Assembly (NCBI GenBank): GCA_028335825.1
Contig: JAIOKI010000012.1
Coordinates: 248,001 to 312,000, forward strand
Origin: Nosema muscidifuracis
Taxonomy: Eukaryota; Microsporidia; Nosematidae
Direction of reading: 5' to 3'
Length of the DNA: 64,000 bases
The notes beneath the pieces were generated by a model that was given only the letters and a program-made list of their open reading frames with translations, was not told where the DNA came from and searched no databases. Shown piece after piece: positions 41,870 through 51,660 of this stretch (its first letter is position 1; the number at the start of each line of letters is the position of its first letter). The translations under genes and the position numbers were made by a program.

Positions 41870-43735
41870 TTAATTAAATATCGAAGTACTATTCGCTGAA
41901 CTAGGATTCTGATACGAAATGGTAAAATTTCCGAAAACTTTATTAATATAAATACTGGTTTAAATTATGGATGGTATGTGATTAGTTTTAAAGTATTAAT
42001 AATTATTGAATCTTGTTATATTGAGACAGAATATGGTTTTATCGAGATTATTAAATGGCTTCCAAACTGGAAAGTGGTAGAATTCGATCAAGTCTCTTCA
42101 AAAAAATAAACAATATTCATAAAGATCTTTATAAAATAATAAAATCTATATGCTTAGAGAATAACACACAACAGACATAGTTCTACAGATGACTTTTTGA
42201 TGCTTAAAGGGAAACTAAAAACTGAAAAGACATCAGACTTATAACGTGCATATCGAATCTGTAAAGCTCACGACAAGTGTACAACACACGTATTCAAAAC
42301 ATCGTTGAAGCAAATAATATGTTAAGTGGAAATCAAATGGATAAATTAAGGAGAATACAAGGGGCTAAAGAGCAAGTTTTGACCAATATAATACTGAACA
42401 AAGCACTTAATCACCAATTATGTACGGCGTGGGTAGATGTCAAGAAGACTTACGACTAAGTAATGCATTAAGAAAATGGGACTACCAAAGTTGAATCAAA
42501 AATTCGTAGAAAGCATCATAAAAAGATGGTTGTTAAAAATAAGATACTAAAATTAAATTATCTATAACAAATAAGTCGAAATATTAATTTTACAGGCTAA
42601 CAGTCTACCTATATTATTATTTGTTCTATGTATGAATCTCTTAAGTCAAAACTCAATAGAATTTATCAGAAGATAGAAGTAGAAACATATAAGATATCAT
42701 ATACATATAACCATATGCTCTTTATTGATGATCTGAAATTAAAAGCAAGAAATAATGACATATAATTTTTAGAGTGATAGAATTGGAAATGAAATCAGAA
42801 AAATCAACTACAAATTCGGAAATAAGCTTAGAGAGCGCAAAAGTACGTAAAAGCGAATAAGGATATAAATACATATGAATATTTGAAGATGTTCATGGAT
42901 ATTCATTTGTTCAGACCAAAGATAAGATAATATCTACCATTTAAGTGAGATGCAAAAAGCTGTTCAAAGCCAAACTGTAAACGCTAAAAAAATAATAAAT
43001 GCATTGAATGATCATGCGGCATTGGTAATTAATTACTATACTTGAATTATAGAAATGGAACCAAATGAATACAGAGAAATAAATGAGAACATTCGCTATA
43101 TACACCAGAAACCTGTTTGCAAAGAAAGGTTGCATTTCTCGAGGAAAAACTGGGAGGAGTTGAAAAAATATTACTGCACTTATACCTAATTTTAGACGAC
43201 ATGAAGTAATCTATACTTAGAATACGAGCTATAAACAAGCACAGGATAAAAGTAATAATCATCTTTCAAAAATAAAATCTTTTTTAATAAGTAAAAATTA
43301 TTTAGAAGAAGTCCAAAAGAACATTTTATATAGTGATATTACAAACAAATATAACCTTTAAAAGCAATTTTTATATCGAACAGATCCTATAATCATTACG
43401 AATGATTCTTCAACATAGCTGATAAGAGGAATTATAACTACAAGGTCGGAGGAAGCATTATAGGATACAAATATATATCTAGAAATAAATAATAAGCTCC
43501 TTTACTGAAATGAGAAAATAAAGACGGTCGATTACCTGGGTACGCAGTGTGATATAATGCTAATGTATGACTACATGAGACACCATAACGAAGCCCTACG
43601 ATGCTTCTATCTACATATTTCAGACTTACAAAAATAAGGAATCATTTAGTCTAAGAATGTCATAATTAAAATTTATTCTAGAATCGCGATTAGTATAGAT
43701 ATTAAATATAACAAACCTGATATATTAATAATTTA
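41870..43735 (+). mobile_element. Decayed R2-like LINE, copy 1
   Basis: The plus strand still reads, in pieces and with many stops and shifts, like an R2-type LINE polyprotein. There is an NLYKLTTKC stretch near 42255, MDKLRRIQGAKEQVL (42337-42381), TAWVDVKKTYD (RT motif A, 42427-42459), a FIDDLKL active-site stretch (about 42720) and, near the end, TVDYLGTQCDIMLMYDYMRH with HNEALRC (about 43526-43600). The DYxxxHNExxxC end is typical of this family. The longest uninterrupted frame is about 60 codons, so it is dead. Boundaries are approximate. The second half is duplicated at 55304-56275. Confidence 0.75.
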
Positions 43736-44240
43736 CCCTTAGTAAATAAAGCAAAAAAAGACCTCAACTATTAATAACTGAATTAGAATTGAATTAGATT
43801 CTTTAAATTATATTATGTTATTAAAATATTTTTTCTACTTTACACGCTACAAAAGTTTTGAAACAGAAAAAATGTAAATAAAAATTAAATACGACGTCAT
43901 AAAGATTTATAATTTAATTTCAAAAATATCCTCTAAAAATTTATATTGTTCTACATTCTTAGTTCTAATTTTTTCAGAGGCAAATTGAATGCTTAATATC
44001 ATAGAATATTTAAAAGAACTTAACTCTGTAAGTTTACTTTTCAAATCATTTAAAAAAGATAAGTATAAAGTATGTGTATACAAATCAATAAGACCCTTTT
44101 TATAATATTCAGCTAATAAATTACTTGGATCACATGAACTTGTCAAATGTATATCTTTTTTGTTTTTCTTAAAATAATTATCTAGAAACAAAATTCGGAT
44201 TAAATTCATTCTTTTATCAAGTTTGATGAATTGAGAAAAT
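42758..44240. repeat. Duplicated block, first copy (LINE fossil half plus 3' half of gene B)
   Basis: Nearly identical to 55304-56782. It covers the second half of the dead LINE, the spacer and roughly the last 107 codons of the secreted-protein gene. Similarity drops abruptly inside the gene near 44240, after the shared LDKRMNLIRIL-coding stretch. Confidence 0.9.
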
Positions 44241-45560
44241 GAGCCGGGTGGTCTAAAGCTATTAATAGCATTAATTAAACTATCTAATGATTGTAGTAAG
44301 CTTTTTTTTATTTTCGGATCATCAATTTTGACTTGTTTTTGTTTATTATAATTATTATGACACATATCGATTATATTTCTACTATAATGAATATATTGAT
44401 TGTAATTATTACGCACATCATTAATTTCTTCAGTACTAATACAACTTAAATCCAAATTCAATAACTTAACATTCGAGCTTAACATAGCAAATTCGTAAAA
44501 CTTTAACCAATCTTGTTCATAAGCAGTTTCAAAATCAATAATTCTAAAACAATTAGATGTAGAAACATTTGAATTAGTTAATTGATTCAAATTAGATTCA
44601 GTAGTTATAAATTCATCACTTTTTGATGTTGAAATGATTGGCTCTGATTCTGACGATGAGATATCAATGTACTCCGGTTTAGTGGATAAATCTATGATTT
44701 CTTTTTTTTTTGACAAGTCTAGTGGAACAGTCTGTAAATCTTGAACATTATCTTGTATGTTTGTACTAATTAATAAATTAATATAAACAAAATACATTTG
44801 GGTGTCTAATTAAATTTTTTAATAAAAACTTTTTTATATTAAATTATAAAATGAAAAATATTTTTTATATTAAATTATTAAATAATATTCGTTTTTAATT
44901 AATAAATGAATATATGTGGTTAATAATAATATTTTGTAACTCTGCGAAAATATTATTTTTAATCTTTAAGAAAAATGATCTCATTGTCAAAAACTTCATG
45001 TAATGTTATTTTTATAGAAAAATATAGTTAGCAGATATTTTATAGTAAGAGTGCTTAATGATGATACTCTAAAAATTTATTTTATGAATTTGAATGATGT
45101 CATTTTATATATTTCAGATCATAGTTTTAATTAAAATAGAAGTAGAAAATGTAAGAGAATAATTACATATATAATATTGCTAGACATAATATTCTTTATA
45201 TCACAGAAACTATAATACTTATACTTCATATTTTATTTATAATAATAATATTGCTGAACATCATTGTAGCATTAAAGCTTGACTTTTAAGAAAAATTAAA
45301 ATTTTTTAACATAAAAAGTACATCTTCTCATGCTAAATTTTTTAAATTGAATATTACAATATAATATAATATGTAATCGATTAAATCAATGAAGACTGTT
45401 GAATTTTACCACAATAACTTTATATTTTCTTTTTTCAAAAGTTTTCTCCATATAAATATTAGTTATGAAATGTCAAATTCATTTAATTTACAAAAAGTTA
45501 CATATAAAATTTTCAAATAATCAAATGAGAATAATTTAATCTTATTATAATTGTCATAAC
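43735..45560. repeat. Segmental repeat unit B (gene plus flanks)
   Basis: The same unit as 39250-41060: shared 3' flank, gene and 5' flank. It is interrupted at its far end by the G/C-rich insertion starting about 45560. Its immediate promoter has an extra A/T-rich repeat (44810-44890) not seen in A or C. Confidence 0.8.
43907..44797 (-). CDS. 296-residue secreted protein family, member B
   Basis: Same layout as members A and C: signal-like MYFVYINLLISTNI, a Ser/Thr linker with DLSKKKEIIDLSTKPEYIDI, then a helical domain with RPPGSFSQFIKLDKRM. The start follows ACACCCAAATG. The last ~107 residues are identical to member C, the first ~115 are close, and the segment between (about 118-185, e.g. 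NQYIHYSRNIIDMCHNNYN) is strongly different. The abrupt change points to gene conversion or recombination between paralogues. Secreted, function unknown. Confidence 0.75.
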   Translation of the reverse strand: MYFVYINLLISTNIQDNVQDLQTVPLDLSKKKEIIDLSTKPEYIDISSSESEPIISTSKSDEFITTESNLNQLTNSNVSTSNCFRIIDFETAYEQDWLKFYEFAMLSSNVKLLNLDLSCISTEEINDVRNNYNQYIHYSRNIIDMCHNNYNKQKQVKIDDPKIKKSLLQSLDSLINAINSFRPPGSFSQFIKLDKRMNLIRILFLDNYFKKNKKDIHLTSSCDPSNLLAEYYKKGLIDLYTHTLYLSFLNDLKSKLTELSSFKYSMILSIQFASEKIRTKNVEQYKFLEDIFEIKL

Positions 45561-45828
45561 CTCATGCTATGACAAGTATTTTAAAATTTTATTTATTTTT
45601 AAATATCTCACAACCGTATTTTCAAAAAATTAAATAAATATAAAATTTTAAAAAAAAGGGGAGAAAATGAATTATAAACATCTAAATATTAGTAGAAACG
45701 GGACCCGCGCCGGAATAGATACAGCGCAGAGTAGAGGTCACCAGAATGATAGTAAACAACAACATAAAATAAATAGTGTTTTAGAAACTTATTTTAAAAA
45801 CGGGTCCTATCCCCGTGGGCATAACAAT
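45560..45828. mobile_element. Short G/C-rich insertion with inverted ends (solo LTR or MITE-like)
   Basis: The segment stands out by base composition (ACGGGACCCGCGCCGGAATA at about 45699). It starts TGTCATAACC and ends GGGCATAACA, so TGT(C/T)AT-type ends are inverted copies of each other. The start also forms a hairpin (TGTCATA...TATGACA). ATTAT flanks both sides at slightly different offsets, so a target duplication is possible but not proven. It sits exactly where unit B stops matching unit A. A solo LTR or a non-autonomous TIR element would both fit. No coding capacity. Confidence 0.45.
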
Positions 45829-45945
45829 TATCAAAAATGATTGTAATTTTATAATTAATAAATATAAGATAATAAAATTATATCTTTTACATTATCAAAA
45901 AATGATTGTATTTTATATTAATAAATATAAGATAATAAAATTATA
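45828..45945. repeat. Tandem duplication, about 60-bp unit
   Basis: ATTATCAAAAATGATTGTAA plus TTAATAAATATAAGATAATA occurs twice back to back, directly after the G/C-rich insertion. Confidence 0.75.
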
Positions 45946-46263
45946 TAAGTTAAAATAAATAAATACAAAAACTTCCAATTAAATAACATGTTAAATCTCT
46001 CAACATATTGTAAAATATTTTTTGATGATGTAATATAACTCAAATATAAATATAATTATCAATATATATACAGAAGAAATCTAACATTTATTTATTATTA
46101 AAGTTTTTTATAGTATAAAATAATATTTATTCGTTACATAAAATATCAACTAAATTTTATAAAAAATTAAAATACAATTTTATAAATATTCTCCTTTTAT
46201 ATGAGATATTTGACTTTATTTAATTTAACAGATATAATTTTTAGTATAAAAGATTAAAAAAAA

Positions 46264-46989
46264 ATGTTGGGTATGTCTATTTTAAACATAAAGACAGTAT
46301 CTCTTGGAATAGTTATAGTAATATTAGGAATATTTGTGTATTCTGTATATATTAATGAAGATGGAAATAAGTCTTCAGAAAATCTTAATAATCCATCTAC
46401 TAGTACTAGTAAAAAGAACGTGCCTGATAAAAAGTATTTGACTTCTAATTCAAAATTCGATGAAATAGTAGATGAAACTCTTAAAGAAGATTACGATCTT
46501 GAAAACAAAGAACAAAACCAAAATTTACTCAAGGCAATGATTTATAGTTCAAAAGCTTTTAATTATATGAATAAAGAAATGGTACAACAAATATATTTAA
46601 ATGGTTCTTATAATACTTCTTCAAGAAAAATAAATGACGGTGAAGTAGAAAAAATTCTTAAATCAAATAAAAAGTATATAGATGAGCTAGAAAATAAAAA
46701 TACTAAAATTCCTAAATTACGAATCCAGTTTGAACGTGATTATATACTTAATAAATTTAGGAATATTTTTAAAGGAATCTCGTTATATGATTCAAAAAAT
46801 AAACCTAATGAAATTATTAAATATAATGAGAAATTGATAGAAAAAATGAAAGAAGAAATTATTAAAGTATTTCCTAAAGAAGTTTATGATATTATGTTTA
46901 AGAAAGAATTTACATATGAATTCCTTGATGATTTATTCAGTCCATTGGAAATTTATTTTTATGAAAAGTTGTTTGAATTATTAGAATAA
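46264..46989 (+). CDS. Membrane-anchored or secreted helical protein
   Basis: 241 residues, no family recognised. One hydrophobic segment near the start (TVSLGIVIVILGIFVYSVYI, about 11-30) acts as signal peptide or anchor. A Ser/Asn-rich stretch (NNPSTSTSK) and a charged helical domain follow. The start has an A-run and no C-run. An alternative ATG lies three codons in. Composition is similar to its secreted neighbours, but no motif ties it to the 296-residue family. Confidence 0.6.
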   Translation: MLGMSILNIKTVSLGIVIVILGIFVYSVYINEDGNKSSENLNNPSTSTSKKNVPDKKYLTSNSKFDEIVDETLKEDYDLENKEQNQNLLKAMIYSSKAFNYMNKEMVQQIYLNGSYNTSSRKINDGEVEKILKSNKKYIDELENKNTKIPKLRIQFERDYILNKFRNIFKGISLYDSKNKPNEIIKYNEKLIEKMKEEIIKVFPKEVYDIMFKKEFTYEFLDDLFSPLEIYFYEKLFELLE

Positions 46990-47278
46990 ACTTTTAATTA
47001 ATAAATTTCTATGTTTTATTATAGTCGTCCGTTATTTTTTTATCAAAACTAGTTAGAGCTTTCCAGTTCCAAGGATGACTTTTAATAATTGCAAAAATAA
47101 ATATTAACCGTTTTTTTAAATTATAGCTTAGCTACTCAGAATAACTCTTATTAGGGGTTAAAAAATAAATATTAAACTTTTTTATGGAATAAATAAGTAC
47201 AATATTTTTCTATTTAACAATTTCTCATACTCAAAAGATAATTAAACTTAAAACATGATTTTTATAAACTAATCATAC
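46990..47278. other. Spacer before Ty3/Gypsy fossil
   Basis: A/T-rich, about 290 bases. Nothing recognised. Confidence 0.5.
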
Positions 47279-47330
47279 TGTTGCAGATAAATATTTTAAA
47301 TAAATAACTCCTAACTTATAAATCATAACA
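47279..47330 (+). repeat. 5' terminal repeat of the Ty3/Gypsy fossil (52 bp)
   Basis: Begins TGTTGCAGATAAATATTTTA and ends CATAACA. The 3' partner at 50316-50367 differs at about five of 52 positions. A solo relative lies at 55226-55276. Confidence 0.75.
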
Positions 47331-50315
47331 CGGTGGAGAATAAAAAGCATAATGATAAGTTTAAAGAAATGTTATTAAGATTGAATAAGATATCCAGTAA
47401 GAATCTTGAAATGAACTTGACCAGAAAGAATATGATTTGAAATTTTCAAAAATGTCGAATGGAGAGAAACTGAGTAATATTTTATTTAGCGCAGAAGATG
47501 ACCTAATTAGATGGCATCAAGACGAATTTAGATTAAAGAAGCTCAATGAAATTAATTATGAGTTGTGGAAAGAAAAGGCAATTGAAACCTTTAGAACGAG
47601 ATATCTCTTAGAGATTTCTCGGAAAAGAAGCAAACAAGAATTGAAACAGCCGTGGACTATTTTAAAGGCATGAAAAGATATGGGAAACAGCTAAAATTGA
47701 AGGAAGATATGATTTTAGAAATAGCAAAAAAATGCCTTATAAAAAATAAGACTGAAATTCGACTAGCTATCTGTGGAGAGAAAAAAATTACTAAGGCTAT
47801 GTTTGAAAAGTTAAAAGAGGATGATGATATAGGAGATGACTTGTATGTGGCAAGAATGAAAAAAAAGAGAAAAATATCCAAAAAGAAATGAACAGACTCA
47901 GAAAAAAACAGTTGGGAATAGACAAATTAAGTTTAATCAGTCAAAGGGAGTTAATGTTATCAAAACAGAAAAGATTTGAATGGAGATAATTATTTATATG
48001 TTAACGGTAATAAATTTCCAGCATTATTTGATACGGAAGCAAAGGAAAATTATATTTCAAAAAAAAAATAGTTAAAACACTTAGAATTAGAACGTTTAAA
48101 CTTAGACAGGTAAGAGAAAGATTTACGTGTTTACATGAAAAATTTATTATAGAAGAGTGTACTAAGCTGAAGTTTACATATAAAAGCGCTAGCTACGAAG
48201 AAATCTTTTATATATTACCAAAAAGAGAAGATGATTTTATTATTATGGGAAGAGATTGGTTAAGGAAGGCAGATCATAACCAGGAAATCGATCAAAAAAA
48301 AGAAGAAAATATAGAATACTTAATAGAGGAGTTATCAAGGACTAAAAAAAGGAAGATCCAAGGATGCGAGTGTAGAATAGAAACAGAGGAAGGTAAAATA
48401 GTAGTAGATAAACAATACAAACTTCCACAAGCATATGAAGAAAAGGTTGAACTAGAAGTAAGAAGATTGTTGAAAAACAATTACATAAGACCAAGTAAGT
48501 CGGCATGATTGAACAATGTAAGACCAGTATTGAAACCAGATGGCAGTATTAGACTTACTACAAATTTAATCCGCCTGAATAAATTGGTGGTCTTGGACAA
48601 ATATTCGTTACCAATTATCGACGAAATTCTTTATAAATTAAAAGGTATGGCATGGTACTCGAAGATAGATTTAAAGGAAGGTTTCTTCCAGATCCCAATA
48701 AATGAACAAGATTGTCATAAGACAGCATTTAGGATAGAAAATAGATTATACGAATGGACCAGAATGCCAATGGGCTTCAAAAATTCGCCGGCAATATTTC
48801 AAAGGACAATGGATAACATATTAGAAGAATTTATAGGTATATGTTGTTATATGTATGTGGACGGCATAATTATTTTTGGAAAAACGAAAGAGGATCATGA
48901 TGGAGCTTTTAAAAAAGTCGTAAAGACTCTGATATCACACAATATTACAGCAAATAAAGAAAAAATAATTTTTGCAGTCCTTGAGATAAAGTTTTTAGGA
49001 CACATTTTGAAAAAAGATAAAATATCTCCTTGTATTGACAATAAAGCAAGCATTGCAAATTATCCAATACCGACGAATTCTGATGAAGTAAAACGATTTT
49101 TAGGGATAGTCAACTATTATAGAAAGTTCATACTTGGTTGTGCGACAATTCAAGAACCGTTTCTCAATCTGACTCGCAAGAATGTCGCTTACATTTGGTA
49201 TGATAACTGTGAAAACGCTTTCTAAAGACTAAAAAATGAATTACTAGGCGAAAAGGTTTTACATCAGCCGGATTTTAAAAAAACTTTATTTTAGAAACGG
49301 ATGCTTCCAATGTAGGAGTTGGGGCGGTATTGTGCCAAGAATTTAACGGAAGCGTACTGTCTGTTGCTTTTGCCTCAAGAAAACTTGAAAACGCGAAAAG
49401 GAATTATTCAATCAGTGAAAAAGAGATGTTGGCTACACTGTGAACGATGGAACACTTTAAGTACTTTTTACTTGGAAGAAAATTTAAATTAATTACAGAA
49501 AACAAAGCTCTAAAAGCTTTCAATGAAAGAGGAATGGTACAATCAGCACGGATCGAACGCTGGATAGAAAGAATACAGATCTTTAGCTTTGAAATAGAAT
49601 ACAGGAAGGGGTCCGAAATTCCGCATGTGGATGCATTAAGCAGAATTTCACGCGAAGAAGTAAATATAATCAGTAAAAATGCACTAAAATACAAGATTAA
49701 GGATGTGAATAAACAAATTGTGCATCGAGGAGCAAAAGTAACTGTCGAAGAATATAATAAAACAACGGAAGATAAAGTATCTTATGAGTTTGTAAAGGAG
49801 GTGTTGAAAAATTGTGTAGAGTGCAAATTATATCAACTGTTATGATATAGGTGAAAAAGTCGGTTTTGATATTATAGGACCATATGAAGATGTTTACATT
49901 GCTACGGCAATAGATTATTTTAGCAAGATGGGTTCGCCGAGGTGCTTAAAACTAGGAAAACAGGAAATATAGTTAGGTTTCTGACAAAGGTAAATCAGGA
50001 AATAAAAATTAAAACTATGATATGCGATTCAGCTAAAGAGAATGTCAGTATGGAGGTATCAGAATGATGTAGGAATAATGGCGTGGAGAGACATACATTA
50101 TCACCGCATCATCATCAGTCAAATGGAAGAATAGAGCGATTAAGAACGAAGTGCATAAATATAAAGGTCAACCTAAGTTTGACAAATTAGGTTCAATAGA
50201 AGAGTATTTAGGTAAGGATACCTACAAGATTAAACTCAATAATGGAAAATAGTTAAGAGACATAGTGATCAATTAAGGATGTGGATAAAAGAGGTTTATT
50301 GATTTAGAGGAGGAA

Positions 50316-50367
50316 TGTTGTAGATAAATATTTTAAATAAATAACCTTTAACTTATAAATCATAAAA
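50316..50367 (+). repeat. 3' terminal repeat of the Ty3/Gypsy fossil (52 bp)
   Basis: Starts TGTTGTAGATAAATATTTTA directly after the polypurine tract, as expected for a 3' LTR. No matching target-site duplication was seen outside the two repeats. Confidence 0.75.
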
Positions 50368-50834
50368 GAAATAATTATTTTTCTAAAATATTTAATTAAA
50401 AAAATTGTAGTTTAAATTTATCTTTTTCTTTATTAATTCTATTTGTAATCATTTATGTAATATAATTTAATTTAATGAGTTATTTGATTTACTTAGACTC
50501 GTTCAATAGTCAGATTGATATCCTTATCATTTATGTAAAACCATGTTTTTTTATAAGGGTAATTTTTTGATTTAATAACTAATTAAGAATTGGTAAAAAT
50601 AATTATTTTAAATATTTATTAGTACACAATCTTATTATTTCTTACTTATTTTATTATCAAGTATTTATTTTAAATAAATTTATAAATTATTTTTCTTGTA
50701 TTCATCTTCTAGTACTTAGATCAAATTATTATATTAAAAGTAAACTTAAATATTTTAACAATAAAGTTATATATTATTTTTAAATAAAAATAAGAATAAT
50801 TTGTTGATTAATCAATAAAATCAATATTTTTTAA
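50368..50834. other. Spacer, nothing recognised
   Basis: A/T-rich, between the retroelement fossil and the 3' end of the acidic protein gene. Confidence 0.5.
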
Positions 50835-51660
50835 TTAGAAAAATAACGACTTAATAATAATAAAAGCACCAATAATTCCTGAAGTAATACTAAACGCTAT
50901 AGTAGCCTTTTTTAAGTTTGAAAATCAGCTTTTTTCTCTACAAAAGAAGACTCTTTTTTTTCTTGTAGTTTTAAAAGAGCATCATCAGAAATTTCTGAAT
51001 CCTCGATAAGACTCTCACTTTCTAAACTATCAGAAGAAAATTCGTTATCAATTAAGATATTTGATTTAGTTTCAGAAGTATTTTGATTTCGTAAATTCAA
51101 AATGTCTTCCCTTGAGTTTACGACGTACTTTCTTGTATTTTTACCAGAAAAAAATCTACCTTTAATTAAGTCTCTAAAATCGTTTTCTGAAATATTTCTA
51201 CTAGTAACATTATCATAAATACTACTAATTTCTTCATCAATATCACTATCAATAGATTCGGTATCAGAACTATCTGGATATAGCTTATCATTTTGTTCAA
51301 TAGTATTTTTAAAATGATTTAGACCGCTGTTATTTTTTTCTTCTTCATAGTTATCGGTAAGAGTTACATATTTTTCATCAATATTAGTATCATTTCTAGA
51401 TTCAGTACTTGTCTGTTTAGAAACTATAAAAATAAGATTTTTATCTTCAGACATTTTTAAAGATGTATATTTATCTTCGCTTAATTTAGACTTAATTTTT
51501 TCAAGCAATTCTGATTTACGAAGTTTATCTAATTCAAAATTACTTTCTTCGATTAATTCATTATCATCTAAATTAAGACTATTAGTACTAAAATAATTAT
51601 TAGAATCCTCATTAGAAGATTTTTCTGATTCATCTTCTGAATTTTCAGCACTAGTTGAAT
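50835..51660 (-). CDS. C-terminal part of the acidic repeat protein, in shifted frames, with hidden membrane anchor
   Basis: An acidic Ser/Glu/Asp-rich frame runs from about 51664 to 50912 with no ATG near its start (first ATG well inside). It begins exactly where the 51661-54102 frame ends, one base out of phase, with the same composition. At about 50912 it stops; in the next phase the DNA encodes KKATIAFSITSGIIGAFIII then KSLFF and a stop, a clear membrane segment. Both switches are in the same direction and lie at short A or T runs. One long protein with a C-terminal anchor split by two one-base changes (decay or sequencing error) is more likely than separate genes. Confidence 0.55.

Larger units (their letters stand above)
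47279..50367 (+). mobile_element. Ty3/Gypsy retrotransposon fossil
   Basis: About 3.1 kb between two similar 52-base terminal repeats. Parts in order: a likely tRNA primer site (TGGAGAAT, from 47334), a Gag-like region (about 47400-47950), a protease-like stretch (about 47985-48250), reverse transcriptase (about 48400-49225), RNase H (about 49250-49640), integrase remnants (about 49800-50250) and a polypurine tract AGAGGAGGAA (50306-50315). The RT-RNase H-integrase order is that of Ty3/Gypsy. It is broken, with roughly half a dozen or more interruptions and a shortened integrase. Long recognisable stretches suggest moderate rather than great age. Confidence 0.88.

Noticed and set aside
42941-43262. 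Minus-strand frames with hydrophobic stretches (also at 55530-55805)
   Set aside because: They are antisense to the R2-like LINE fossil, and the plus strand carries the recognisable protein motifs.
45699-45760. G/C-rich core considered as a tRNA or rRNA gene
   Set aside because: No cloverleaf, T-loop or conserved rRNA block could be found; the inverted ends favour an inserted element.
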